From contig ONHA01000005.1 of NCBI GenBank assembly GCA_900317515.1, forward strand, positions 1 to 64,000: a stretch of DNA of 64,000 nt, given 5' to 3'. This DNA comes from an uncultured Eubacteriales bacterium. Lineage in GTDB: Bacteria > Bacillota > Clostridia > Lachnospirales > Lachnospiraceae. Shown here piece after piece: positions 7,971 to 16,238 of the stretch. Numbering within the stretch: position 1 is the stretch's first letter; each line of letters begins with the position of its first letter. The notes under the pieces are model-generated. The model was not told the DNA's origin. It made no database searches and saw nothing but the letters and a program-made list of their open reading frames with translations. The position numbers and the translations under genes are program-made.

Positions 7971-8447
7971 ATGAAAGCACTTGTAACCTATTTCTCTGCA
8001 AGCGGAGTCACCGGAACCGTGGCAAAGCGTCTGGCGGACGCCATCGGCGCGGAGGCGTATGAGATCAGGCCGGCCGTGCCCTACACGGCGGCGGACCTTG
8101 ACTGGATGAACAAAAAGTCCCGCTCGACGGTGGAGATGCAGGATAAGTCCTGCCGACCCGAGCTGGCAGATAAGGACGCACCGGTGGCGGATGCGGACGT
8201 GATCTTCGTGGGCTACCCGGTCTGGTGGTACCGCGAGCCGTCCGTCATCGACAGCTTCCTTGAGGCGTATGATTTCTCCGGGAAGTCGATCGTCCTCTTT
8301 GCGACATCGGGCGGCAGCAATATCGGGAAGGAAGCACCCGAGCGCGCGGCTGCGATCGCGAAGACGGAGGTGAAAGGCGCGAAGCGCTTTGGCTCCGGGG
8401 CATCGGCGGAGGAGCTGGGGGCCTGGGCTAAACAGTATATCGGGTAA
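7971..8447 (+). CDS. Flavodoxin
   Basis: The 158-residue product has the flavodoxin FMN phosphate-loop region TYFSASGVTGTVAKRLA (about 6-22), the GYPVWWYREP loop that stacks on the flavin, and LFATSGGSNIG. This arrangement matches the short flavodoxin_4 group, cytosolic one- or two-electron carriers. AGGAGGAAAATG gives the ribosome binding site. It sits in a short operon behind tag; the pairing carries no obvious functional meaning. Confidence 0.9.
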   Translation: MKALVTYFSASGVTGTVAKRLADAIGAEAYEIRPAVPYTAADLDWMNKKSRSTVEMQDKSCRPELADKDAPVADADVIFVGYPVWWYREPSVIDSFLEAYDFSGKSIVLFATSGGSNIGKEAPERAAAIAKTEVKGAKRFGSGASAEELGAWAKQYIG

Positions 8448-8453
8448 AAAACA

Positions 8454-8497
8454 GGGACGTTTCTCCGGGTGGTACCCGGAGAGACGTCCCCTCTTTA
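8454..8497. terminator. Bidirectional terminator between convergent genes
   Basis: GGGACGTTTCTCCGGGT pairs with ACCCGGAGAGACGTCCC (one weak pair) around GGT. A T-rich tract follows on the plus side and an A-tract (8446-8452) precedes it, serving the minus-strand methyltransferase. Confidence 0.85.
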
Positions 8498-8510
8498 TTG
8501 TATCTTTTTA

Positions 8511-9284
8511 TCAGCGGCTCGCCCGCACGAGAAAAAGCGGTGTCGAGGCGAAGTTGAGCTTCTCCTCCTCGGACCAGACGGTCTGCCAGATGTCCTCATC
8601 GGCCTCCGAGGAGAGCCCGAGGGAGGAGAACTGCTGAAGATCCCAGGCGGGACGGCGGACCCTGGAGAGCGGAACCCGGCGGGCGATGTCCTCCATGACG
8701 TCGAAGTTCTCACCGATATTGAGGTCCGGGATGCCCTCCCTGGCGCTGTTGGCCCGGTCCTCCTCGTAGGCGGCCTGAGCGGACGTATCAAAGAGGTACG
8801 CGTACCAGTTCGCGTCGAAGTTCAGGAGAAGGCCGCCGGGCTTTAAGACCCGGGTCCACTCCGCGAGCGCCTCTTCCGGGTGGGGGAGGTTCCAGGTTAA
8901 GTTGCGGCTGATGACCGCGTCAAAGCTCGCGTCCTCAAAGCTGAGGGCTTCCGCGTTCATCTCCATAAAGCTGATCAGGCCGGCCAGATGGCCGGCGTTT
9001 TCTTTTGCCTCGGCAAGCATCGCGGGGGTGAGGTCGATGGCGGTCACGTCAAGGCCGAGCTCGCGGAGGAGGATCGCGAAGAAGCCGGGACCCGTGCCGA
9101 CCTCGAGGACCCGCAGGTCACTGAGCGGCCTGTCCGGAAAATGAAGAGCGAACTCGCGCGCAAGGCACGCCTTCCATCTTTTTCGCCGGGGACCCGCAAG
9201 CTCCTCCCTGTTCACGGCCGAGTAGCCGGGGGCACGGCCGGTCCAGTAGGCTTTATTTTCATCGATAATTGTTTTCTTATACAA
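8511..9284 (-). CDS. Class I SAM-dependent methyltransferase (paralogue of the gene at 12974)
   Basis: The 257-residue product has SAM motif I VLEVGTGPGFF (59-69), acidic motif II TAIDLTPAML and post-motif SRNLTWNLPHPEEA. It shares with the enzyme at 12974-13699 the unusual blocks IDLTP, RNLTW.LPH and a GG.L.NFDA strand, so the two are close paralogues. It ends head to head against the flavodoxin, and its start faces the ABC importer operon across a MITE-like element. The substrate is unknown; placement beside the importer suggests modification of its cargo or a related small molecule, which is inference. Confidence 0.88.
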   Translation of the reverse strand: MYKKTIIDENKAYWTGRAPGYSAVNREELAGPRRKRWKACLAREFALHFPDRPLSDLRVLEVGTGPGFFAILLRELGLDVTAIDLTPAMLAEAKENAGHLAGLISFMEMNAEALSFEDASFDAVISRNLTWNLPHPEEALAEWTRVLKPGGLLLNFDANWYAYLFDTSAQAAYEEDRANSAREGIPDLNIGENFDVMEDIARRVPLSRVRRPAWDLQQFSSLGLSSEADEDIWQTVWSEEEKLNFASTPLFLVRASR

Positions 9285-9314
9285 GGATTCTTTACCGAAA
9301 CCTTTCGAGTTGTT

Positions 9315-9495
9315 TTAATTTTGTAACTATTCAGCACCCCGGGAAAGAGATCGTCTTGCAGGTCGGGACGCTTGCGTTCCGACCAAAAACGGTTCTCTTT
9401 TCCGGGGCGGGCAAGGCGCGAAGCGCCTCTGATCCGCAACATGAGCGAGCCGCGTAGCGGCTGCGAATGGGGGTGCTGAATAGTTACTTAATTTT
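9315..9495. mobile_element. MITE-like element with perfect terminal inverted repeats and 8-bp target duplication
   Basis: An 18-bp sequence beginning GTAACTATTCAGCACC (9323-9340) is repeated exactly, inverted, at 9470-9487. Immediately outside lie identical 8-mers TTAATTTT at 9315-9322 and 9488-9495. The 165-bp interior has no gene but several hairpins (for example GGTCGG...CCGACC at 9361-9384 and GCGCGAAGCGC near 9416). This is the layout of a small non-autonomous transposable element. The AT-rich duplication could be partly chance. Confidence 0.75.
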
Positions 9496-9521
9496 TTGAA
9501 AAGCTTAGCACAAAAGAAGCT

Positions 9522-9584
9522 GCCCTCACAAGCCCCCCGGGGGGATACCGGAGAAAAGTCTATCCCCCACGGGGGCTTGCGGGC
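9522..9584. repeat. Long near-perfect hairpin in front of the importer operon
   Basis: GCCCTCACAAGCCCCC...GGGGGATA pairs with TATCCCCC...GGGGGCTTGCGGGC around a 13-base loop, giving arms of about 25 bases with one mismatch. Its right arm contains the -35 hexamer of the following promoter. It could be an operator, a terminator for transcription entering from upstream, or an RNA structure. Confidence 0.6.
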
Positions 9585-9605
9585 AAAAACGGCGGATTTT
9601 ATAAT
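9577..9605 (+). promoter_or_regulatory. Sigma-A promoter for the importer operon
   Basis: TTGCGG (9577-9582), 17 bases, TATAAT (9600-9605). The start is expected near 9612, only about 2-11 bases before the first usable start codon, so the operon mRNA may be leaderless or nearly so. Confidence 0.65.
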
Positions 9606-9613
9606 GATTCCGG

Positions 9614-10564
9614 GTGAAAAATATGAAGAATTATATTTTAAAAAGGTTTTTGCAGCTGATCCCGGTGCTTCTCGGGATCACATTTTTGTCCTTCGCGATG
9701 ATGCGGATCGCGGGAAGCGACGCGATCACGGAGCTCTACGCGGATAAGGGGGCGGTCGCACAGGAAATAATCGACGCAAAAAGGGCGGAACTGGGGCTGG
9801 ACAAGCCGTTCCTCGTTCAGTACGGCGCCTGGCTTTTCGGGCTTATCACCGGGAATATGGGGACAAGCTATGTGTCCGGGAAGGATGTGTTCGGGACGTT
9901 TGTCTCCAAATTGCCGGCGACGCTGCTTCTTGCATTTCTCTCCGTGCTCGTGACGGTCCTCGTATCCGTGCCGCTCGGCATCATCTCGGCTGTCAGACAT
10001 GACAGGATCGCGGATTACCTCATACGCTTCTTGAGCTTTATCGGAAACTCCATGCCGAATTTTCTCGTTGCTCTGCTCCTTATGCGCCTTCTGGCGATCC
10101 GTCTTAAGTGGCTTCCTGTCATTTCAAACGGGACGGGGCTTAAGAGCGCGGTGATGCCGACGCTCACGCTCGCGATCGCGATGTCCGCAAAATATGTGCG
10201 GCAGGTGAGGGCGGCCGTTCTCGATGAATTGAACAGGGATTATGTGATCGGCATGCGGTCCCGGGGTATCAGAGAAGGCGTGATCCTGAAGAACAGCGTT
10301 CTGAGATCCTCGCTGCTCACGATCATAACGCTTCTGGCCATCTCGATTGGGAGTCTTCTCGGAGGCACGGCCATCGTTGAGAGCATTTTTATGTGGGACG
10401 GCGTGGGCAAGCTTGCGGTTGACGCAATCACCATGCGCGATTACCCCCTGGTCCAGGCCTACGTTGTCTGGATGGCGGTCATCTACGTCGCAGTGAACCT
10501 TGTGACTGATCTTCTCTATCATGCGCTCGATCCGCGCATACGGCTGGGGGAGGAGAAGCGATGA
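9614..10564 (+). CDS. ABC importer permease, DppB/NikB type
   Basis: The product (316 residues from the GTG at 9614, 313 from the ATG at 9623; neither has a strong ribosome binding site) begins LKRFLQLIPVLLGITFLSF, the usual first helix of DppB/NikB, and has about six membrane helices. The cytoplasmic coupling loop appears as AAVLDELNRDYVIGMRSRGI, matching the EAA-type consensus. It forms the membrane channel with the next gene, which overlaps it by four bases. The family imports di/oligopeptides or nickel chelates. Confidence 0.92.
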   Translation: MKNMKNYILKRFLQLIPVLLGITFLSFAMMRIAGSDAITELYADKGAVAQEIIDAKRAELGLDKPFLVQYGAWLFGLITGNMGTSYVSGKDVFGTFVSKLPATLLLAFLSVLVTVLVSVPLGIISAVRHDRIADYLIRFLSFIGNSMPNFLVALLLMRLLAIRLKWLPVISNGTGLKSAVMPTLTLAIAMSAKYVRQVRAAVLDELNRDYVIGMRSRGIREGVILKNSVLRSSLLTIITLLAISIGSLLGGTAIVESIFMWDGVGKLAVDAITMRDYPLVQAYVVWMAVIYVAVNLVTDLLYHALDPRIRLGEEKR

Positions 10565-11412
10565 GTGAAGTGACGGTCAGAGTTCAGAAAATAAAAAAAG
10601 ATACGGTGAGAACAAGACTTCTCATCTTCGGGGTAATTGCCCTGCTGCTCCTTTTGGCCTCGATTTTCTCCGAACATCTCGTGCCCTGCGATCCTTATCT
10701 GCAGGACCTTGCGAACGCGAAGGCTGCACCGTCCGCCGCCCACTGGTTCGGCACGGACCGCTACGGCCGCGACATGCTCTCGCGCGTGATCATCGGCAGC
10801 CGTGTGAGCATCTTCGGTGCGCTCCTTCTTGTGTGCATCGTGACCCTGATCGGAACCGCAGTCGGCATTCTTTCCGGGTGGTGCAGCGGAAAAGTCGACA
10901 CGGTCCTGATGAGGATGGCGGACATCTTTCTCGCATTTCCGGGGCTGGTTTTTGCGATGGCGGTCGCCGGCGTGCTGGGAGGCGGCCTGCAGAATGCCAT
11001 CATTGCGCTCGCCGCCGTCACCTGGCCGAAGTATGCCCGTATCGCCCGGAGCCAAACCCTCTCCGTGAAGGAACTCCCGTTTATAAAGGCGGCTAAGCTG
11101 GCGGGATGCGGCACGCTGCAGATCATCACGAGACACATCCTGCCGAATATCATCGGGTCGATCCTTGTGACAGCCATGCTCGATATCGGGACGATGATGA
11201 TGGAACTGGCCGGCTTAAGCTTCTTAGGGCTCGGCGCAAAACCGCCGGCTGCCGAGTGGGGAAGCATGGTGAGCGATGCGAGAAGCCTGCTCACAAGTGC
11301 TCCGTGGGTCGTGCTGGCACCGGGAGGCGCGATATTCATTTCCGTGATGGTTTTCAACCTTCTCGGGGACAGCGTCCGGGACTATGCGGACCCGAAGATG
11401 CGGGGGAGGTGA
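10561..11412 (+). CDS. ABC importer permease, DppC/NikC type
   Basis: The 283-residue product overlaps the previous gene by ATGA. It shows a first helix at about 19-40, the periplasmic-side segment HWFGTDRYGRDMLSRVIIGSRVS typical of DppC, and the coupling loop KAAKLAGCGTLQIITRHILPN. It ends LGDSVRDYADPKMRGR, standard for the family. It pairs with the preceding permease. Confidence 0.93.
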   Translation: MSEVTVRVQKIKKDTVRTRLLIFGVIALLLLLASIFSEHLVPCDPYLQDLANAKAAPSAAHWFGTDRYGRDMLSRVIIGSRVSIFGALLLVCIVTLIGTAVGILSGWCSGKVDTVLMRMADIFLAFPGLVFAMAVAGVLGGGLQNAIIALAAVTWPKYARIARSQTLSVKELPFIKAAKLAGCGTLQIITRHILPNIIGSILVTAMLDIGTMMMELAGLSFLGLGAKPPAAEWGSMVSDARSLLTSAPWVVLAPGGAIFISVMVFNLLGDSVRDYADPKMRGR

Positions 11413-11416
11413 GGAT

Positions 11417-12199
11417 TTGGCGGATCTTTTGCGATACGAGCACGTGGACATTGCCTATAACGGCGTGAAGGTCGTGAAGAATGTCAGTTTCCCGGTGAAG
11501 AGGGGAGAGATACTGGGGATCGTCGGCGAATCCGGCTCAGGCAAATCAACGCTTATTAAAGCGGCAATGGGGCTTCTCGGCGATGGAGGTCTCGTCACCC
11601 GCGGCGACATCTTATACAAGGGCAAGAATCTGCCGGATCTTCCGAAAAATGAAATGCGGCGCATGTGCGGTCCCGAACTGGGGATGATCTTCCAGGACGC
11701 GGGAAGCTCCTTCTGCCCGATCCGGACAGTCGGGGCGCAGCTTCTGGAAAGTATGCAGGCGCATGTGGCGGTCCCGAAAGAAGAATTCCGCGGAAAGGCC
11801 GTGCAGATGCTGGAAAAGCTGGGCTTAAAGGACGGAGAGCGCATACTCGGAAGCTATCCGTTCGAACTGTCGGGCGGCATGCAGCAGCGCGTCGGGATCG
11901 CAGGCGCCATGCTCCTCAATCCCGAGGTTCTGTTTGCCGACGAGCCTACATCCGCGCTGGATGCCGCCGTCCAGAAGCAGGTGATCGATGAGATGCTGCT
12001 GGTCCGAAGGACCTTTGGCACGGCCATCATCCTGGTCTCCCACAATATCGGCGTGATCAGAGCCGCGGCGGACAAAGTCCTGGTCATGAAAAATGGGGAA
12101 ACCGTGGAATATGGTGAGGCGGAAAAGGTGCTGACGAACCCTGGGGAGGCCTACACGAAGCAGCTTCTTGCCGCCGTGCCGCATGTCAGGAGGGCGTAA
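11417..12199 (+). CDS. ABC importer ATPase, DppD/NikD type
   Basis: A TTG start at 11417 is preferred: GGGGGAGGTGAGG precedes it and the product then begins at LADLLRYEHVDIAY, the usual family start, whereas an upstream in-frame ATG lies inside the permease gene. The 260 residues carry Walker A GESGSGKST, LSGGMQQR and Walker B LFADEPTSALD. The sequence between Walker A and the signature includes FQDAGSSFCPI, the Q-loop region. It energises the permease pair together with the next ATPase. Confidence 0.92.
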   Translation: MADLLRYEHVDIAYNGVKVVKNVSFPVKRGEILGIVGESGSGKSTLIKAAMGLLGDGGLVTRGDILYKGKNLPDLPKNEMRRMCGPELGMIFQDAGSSFCPIRTVGAQLLESMQAHVAVPKEEFRGKAVQMLEKLGLKDGERILGSYPFELSGGMQQRVGIAGAMLLNPEVLFADEPTSALDAAVQKQVIDEMLLVRRTFGTAIILVSHNIGVIRAAADKVLVMKNGETVEYGEAEKVLTNPGEAYTKQLLAAVPHVRRA

Positions 12200-12200
12200 G

Positions 12201-12965
12201 ATGGAACCGATTCTAAAAGTCAAAGATCTTACCGCGATCTTCAGGCGCCCCGGACAGCCGGATTTTACCGCTGTGGATCACGTAAGCTTTTCTCTCATGC
12301 CCGGCGAGTGTCTCGGCATCATCGGGGAGAGCGGCAGCGGGAAGACAACGCTGGTCAATATGATCACGCGTCTTGCGGACGCTGATGAGGGCTGCATTAT
12401 CCTTGACGGAGAGGATATCACGTCCTGCCGGGGGAGAAAGCTCCGCAGCGTTTACAGAAGGATGCAGATGGTCTTTCAGTCGCCGGCGGGGTCCTTCGAT
12501 CCGAAGCGTACCCTCGGGGACGGGATCGGCGAGAGCCTCAAAAATGCGGGGCTTGGCCGGGAACAGACAAAAAAGGAGGTCGAGCGGCTGCTCATCGAGT
12601 GCGGGCTTGCGCCGGAGTTTGCCGGGCGTTATCCCCACGAGGTCAGCGGAGGCGAGTGCCAGCGGGCGGCGATCGCGAGAGCTCTCGCCGTGAACCCCAA
12701 ACTCCTCATATGTGATGAGGCGACCTCCGCGCTTGATGTGACGGTTCAGAAGGAGATCATCGAGCTTCTCGGAAGGCTGCGGAAAAAGCGTGGCGGCGAG
12801 CTTTCAATCCTGTTTATCAGCCATGACCTTGCGCTGGTGCAGCAATTCTGTGAGCGGGTCCTGGTCATGTACGAAGGACGGATCGCGGAGGAGGGAAGCC
12901 CGGATGAAATCATACGAAACCCGCAGGCGGCCTGCACAAGGAAACTCATAGAGAGCATACTGTAA
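12201..12965 (+). CDS. ABC importer ATPase, DppF/NikE type
   Basis: The ATG at 12201 lies two bases after the previous stop, with CAGGAGGGCG in front; earlier in-frame codons overlap the preceding gene. The 254-residue product has Walker A GESGSGKTT, VSGGECQRAAIARAL and Walker B LLICDEATSALD. It is the second ATPase of the importer. The usual long C-terminal oligopeptide domain is short here, as in NikE-type members. Confidence 0.92.
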   Translation: MEPILKVKDLTAIFRRPGQPDFTAVDHVSFSLMPGECLGIIGESGSGKTTLVNMITRLADADEGCIILDGEDITSCRGRKLRSVYRRMQMVFQSPAGSFDPKRTLGDGIGESLKNAGLGREQTKKEVERLLIECGLAPEFAGRYPHEVSGGECQRAAIARALAVNPKLLICDEATSALDVTVQKEIIELLGRLRKKRGGELSILFISHDLALVQQFCERVLVMYEGRIAEEGSPDEIIRNPQAACTRKLIESIL

Positions 12966-12973
12966 GGAGAAAT

Positions 12974-13699
12974 ATGGAACCGATCAAGAAGAGAATCACG
13001 GACTACTGGACAAATCGCGCAGAGGGCTTCAAGGAGCAGCGCATCCATGAATTCAACAACGAAAAACGGCAGCGCTGGCTTGCGGAGCTGCGCCGCCTGG
13101 TGCCCGGGGGCAGAAAGCTCCGGGTGCTGGATCTGGGCACGGGAACAGGTTTTTTTGCATTTGTCATGGCGGGGGAGGGCCACGAAGCGACCGGTATTGA
13201 CCTCACGCCGAATATGATCGGATGTGCAAGGGAAACGGCGGAACTTCTGGGCATCAAGGCAGAATTCCATCTTATGGACGCCGAGCAGCCGGCGTTTGAA
13301 CCGGAGAGCTTTGACGTCCTTTTGACCAGGAATCTCACCTGGACCCTGCCTCATCTTGAGAAAGCCTACAAGGCCTGGTACAGACTGCTGGCGCCGGGCG
13401 GCGTGCTCATCAATTTTGACGCTGACTACTGCCGGGCGCTTGAGAGCGACGATGAGGTCGAACTCCCGGAAAACCATGCCCATAAGCTGGTTGATCCGGG
13501 TCTGATGGCGGAAAATGAGTCCATCACGATGGAGGTAGGCGCCTACCAGATGGCGCGCCCGCAGTGGGATGTCCAGCTGCTCATAGAAGCGGGGTTTGAG
13601 AAGGTGACGGTCGATACGGGCATTCACCGCCGTATTTATTCGGAGATAGATGAGTTTTATAATCCGGTTCCGATCTTCGGAATCGCAGCTTACAAGTAA
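12974..13699 (+). CDS. Class I SAM-dependent methyltransferase inside the importer operon
   Basis: The 241-residue product has SAM motif I VLDLGTGTGFF (51-61), IDLTPNMI, and RNLTWTLPHLEKA, then a NFDADY strand. It is a close paralogue of the minus-strand enzyme at 8511-9284. It starts eight bases after the ATPase stop, with TAAGGAGA in front, and is followed directly by the binding-protein gene, so it is embedded in the importer operon. That placement suggests action on the imported ligand or on an exported precursor; this is not shown by sequence. Confidence 0.88.
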   Translation: MEPIKKRITDYWTNRAEGFKEQRIHEFNNEKRQRWLAELRRLVPGGRKLRVLDLGTGTGFFAFVMAGEGHEATGIDLTPNMIGCARETAELLGIKAEFHLMDAEQPAFEPESFDVLLTRNLTWTLPHLEKAYKAWYRLLAPGGVLINFDADYCRALESDDEVELPENHAHKLVDPGLMAENESITMEVGAYQMARPQWDVQLLIEAGFEKVTVDTGIHRRIYSEIDEFYNPVPIFGIAAYK

Positions 13700-13712
13700 G
13701 GAGGAGCAGAAA

Positions 13713-15332
13713 ATGAAAAAAACGGCAGCAATGATACTTTCCATCGTCCTCGGAGCAGGCCTTTTGGCCGGGTGCGGGGGCACCGGCGGCAGTACTCCGG
13801 CAGAGAGCGGGGCGGCGCAGAGCAGCGTCCTGGCGGAGAGCGGCGCAGAGGAGAACAATGTCCCAAAAGAGAAGAAGGTCATGACCATCGGGGATACCAC
13901 CTTCAATGCGGAGAACTGGGAGGAGACCATCGATCCGCACCGCACCTACAACGGCTGGCCCTGCATCCGCTACGGGGTGGGTGAGACGCTGGTGCATTAT
14001 TCGGACACGATGGAGCTTGAGCCCTGGCTTGCGGAGAGCTGGGAAAATGACGGAGACTGCACCTGGACCATAAAGCTCAGGGAAGGCGTGAAGTTCTCGT
14101 CGGGACGAGACATGGATGCCGCGGCCGTTAAGGAGTGCTTCGAGCATCTTCTGGAGAATCATGACCGTGCGCCCGGCGATACGAAGATCGCGAGCATGGA
14201 GGCGGACGGGCAGGTTCTCACCATCGTGACTTCCGAGCCGAATCCGGCGCTCATGAACTATCTGGGCGATCCCTACGCCTGCGTGATCGATACCGCAGCT
14301 TCTGATTTTGAGACGGGAATCTCGGTCGGAACAGGTCCATACAAGGCGGTCGACATGCTGATGGACGACCATATCACGCTGGTTCCCAACGAATATTACT
14401 GGGACGGGACGCCGAAGATTGATGAGCTGACCATTCGCACCATCTCCGACGGGGATACGCTCTCATCGGCGCTTCTTGCGGGCAATATCGATGCTGCCTA
14501 CGGCATGGCCTATGAAGCATACCCCAATTTTGAAAATGATGATTACCGCTTCTCCGGGATTCAGACCTCCCGCGCATTTTTTGCCTCGATGAATATGACA
14601 AGCCCGGTGATCCGGGATCCGGCTGTCCGGAAGGCAGTCGCGATGGGCATCAACAAGGCGGGATTTGTGGGAACTCTGCTCGACGGGCACGGTGTTGTGG
14701 GGAACGGCGCATTTCCCGACGGGTTCGGGGCCTTCGGCGGCGAACACGTAGAGACCGAGACCTACGACCCGGAGGGGGCGATGAAGGTTCTTGAGGATGC
14801 CGGATGGGTCGATTCGGACGGTGACGGCATCCGTGAAAAAGACGGGACGCCGCTTATCATCCGCTGGCTGACTTACCCGAGCAGGCAGGAGCTGCCGCTG
14901 CTCGCGGAGTCCGTGCAGGCCTCCCTCAGGGATATAGGCATCGATGTCGACGTCAACAATACCGCCAACCGCCGCGAGTTCTTAAAGGATATGACGAGCT
15001 GGGACATCTACGCCTCCGCACTTGTCACGGCGCCTTCCGGCGATCCTCAGTATTTCTTCACGACCTCCTGCCTGCCGGGCATGAGCTACAACTTCGGCGC
15101 TTATGAAAATGAGGAGGTTACCGCCATGATCGGAGAGCTGGCGACGGAGTTCGATCCTGCAAAGCGCGCCGAGCTTGCGGTGAAGCTTCAGCAGGCGATT
15201 CTTGATGACAATGCGTATGTATTCTGCTCCTTCCTCGAGATGAACATGATCTCGAAGAGCTATGTGACCGGGTGGACGGCGCATGCGTGCGATTACTATG
15301 AGGTGACGGCAGAGCTTGATATCAACAGGTAA
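13713..15332 (+). CDS. ABC importer substrate-binding lipoprotein, family 5 (DppA/OppA/NikA type)
   Basis: The ATG at 13713 follows AAGGAGGAG; upstream in-frame codons overlap the methyltransferase. The 539-residue product has a lipoprotein signal ending LLAGC (Cys21), a Ser/Gly/Glu-rich linker, and the family 5 binding fold, with MELEPWLAESWENDGDCTWTIKLREGVKFSSGRDM near residues 88-120 as the clearest mark. It anchors to the outer face of the membrane and delivers ligand to the permeases encoded upstream. As the last gene of the operon it is in an unusual position. Peptide and nickel-chelate ligands cannot be separated by reading. Confidence 0.92.
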   Translation: MKKTAAMILSIVLGAGLLAGCGGTGGSTPAESGAAQSSVLAESGAEENNVPKEKKVMTIGDTTFNAENWEETIDPHRTYNGWPCIRYGVGETLVHYSDTMELEPWLAESWENDGDCTWTIKLREGVKFSSGRDMDAAAVKECFEHLLENHDRAPGDTKIASMEADGQVLTIVTSEPNPALMNYLGDPYACVIDTAASDFETGISVGTGPYKAVDMLMDDHITLVPNEYYWDGTPKIDELTIRTISDGDTLSSALLAGNIDAAYGMAYEAYPNFENDDYRFSGIQTSRAFFASMNMTSPVIRDPAVRKAVAMGINKAGFVGTLLDGHGVVGNGAFPDGFGAFGGEHVETETYDPEGAMKVLEDAGWVDSDGDGIREKDGTPLIIRWLTYPSRQELPLLAESVQASLRDIGIDVDVNNTANRREFLKDMTSWDIYASALVTAPSGDPQYFFTTSCLPGMSYNFGAYENEEVTAMIGELATEFDPAKRAELAVKLQQAILDDNAYVFCSFLEMNMISKSYVTGWTAHACDYYEVTAELDINR

Positions 15333-15393
15333 TGCCGGGAGAGGGGGGACTGTTCCCCTCTTCGGAGACCGCCATCCTCTGCGGTTATGATTG

Positions 15394-15438
15394 AATGAAC
15401 CCCGGGTGCTGTGGTATGATAAGCACCTGGGGTTCATT
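15394..15438. terminator. Hairpin after the importer operon, overlapping a promoter
   Basis: AATGAACCCCGGGTGCT pairs with AGCACCTGGGGTTCATT (one mismatch) across an 11-base loop, followed by a weak T stretch. The loop holds TGGTATGAT, an extended -10, and TTGAAT at 15391 gives a -35 at 18 bases, so the same segment may promote the GH25 gene. A smaller GGGGACTGTTCCCC hairpin lies at 15344-15357. Confidence 0.5.
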
Positions 15439-15458
15439 TTATTGTCTGGGAGGAGGCC

Positions 15459-16226
15459 ATGGCCGGAAGGAAGAAGAAAAAGAAAAGAGGACCTGTGATC
15501 TTTCTCATCGCACTGTCAGTCCTCATCGCAGCCGCGGGCTTCACGTTGTTTATTCTGGCAAAGAAGAGGGTCATCTTCCTGAATGAATGGCTGGTCAACC
15601 GGGAGACCCGCACGATCGGGGTGGACATCTCGGCCTACCAGGCGGACGTCGACATGGAGAAGCTTAAGGCGCAGGGGATCGATTTCATTTTCATCAAGGC
15701 GACCGAGGGGACGACACATCAGGACCGGCGGTTCGCGGAGAACTGGGAAAATGCAAAAAACGCGGGACTCCCGGCAGGCGCCTATCATTTCTTCTCCGCG
15801 AAGAGCCCGGGGGAGACCCAGGCGGCCAACTTCATCGAGACGGTCGGAGATGATCTCGCCGGGCGTCTTATACCGGTCGTCGATGTCGAGTTCTACGGGA
15901 CCGGCGGGGAAAGCCTGCCCGAAAGAGAGGACGTGGTCCGGGAACTTAAGGTTTTTCTTGACGCGCTCGAGGCCCGGTACGGCGTGAAGCCGATGATTTA
16001 CGTGCCGGGGGACGTCTTCAGGAGATACATAAGCGGAGATTTTGAGGAGTATAAGATCTGGATGTCGAGCGTCAACGTGCCGATCGGCTTTGCCTACAGC
16101 GGCAGGTGGGACGTGTGGCAGTATTTCAACAGGGCCGTCCTTGAAGGCTATTCGGGCGGTGAGAAATACATCGACATGAATGTCCTGAACAGAAAGACAA
16201 CTCTTGAGGATCTGCTGGTCCCCTGA
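15459..16226 (+). CDS. GH25 family lysozyme with N-terminal membrane anchor
   Basis: The 255-residue product has a lysine-rich start and one membrane helix (about 12-34), then a GH25 domain (about 52-250). Visible family marks are GVDISAYQADVD with Asp56, FIFIKATEGTTHQD, AGAYHFF, and the catalytic pair in VVDVEFYG (Asp142, Glu144), ending with WDVWQYFNR. GH25 enzymes cut the N-acetylmuramic acid to N-acetylglucosamine bond in peptidoglycan. The anchor keeps it at the membrane surface. A ribosome binding site GGGAGGAGG precedes the start. Confidence 0.93.
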   Translation: MAGRKKKKKRGPVIFLIALSVLIAAAGFTLFILAKKRVIFLNEWLVNRETRTIGVDISAYQADVDMEKLKAQGIDFIFIKATEGTTHQDRRFAENWENAKNAGLPAGAYHFFSAKSPGETQAANFIETVGDDLAGRLIPVVDVEFYGTGGESLPEREDVVRELKVFLDALEARYGVKPMIYVPGDVFRRYISGDFEEYKIWMSSVNVPIGFAYSGRWDVWQYFNRAVLEGYSGGEKYIDMNVLNRKTTLEDLLVP

Positions 16227-16238
16227 GAAGGAGTTATT

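Noticed and set aside
9285-9622. SAM, cobalamin or other riboswitch before the importer operon
   Set aside because: The region is filled by the MITE-like element and the hairpin; transcription appears to start after them, leaving no leader for a riboswitch.
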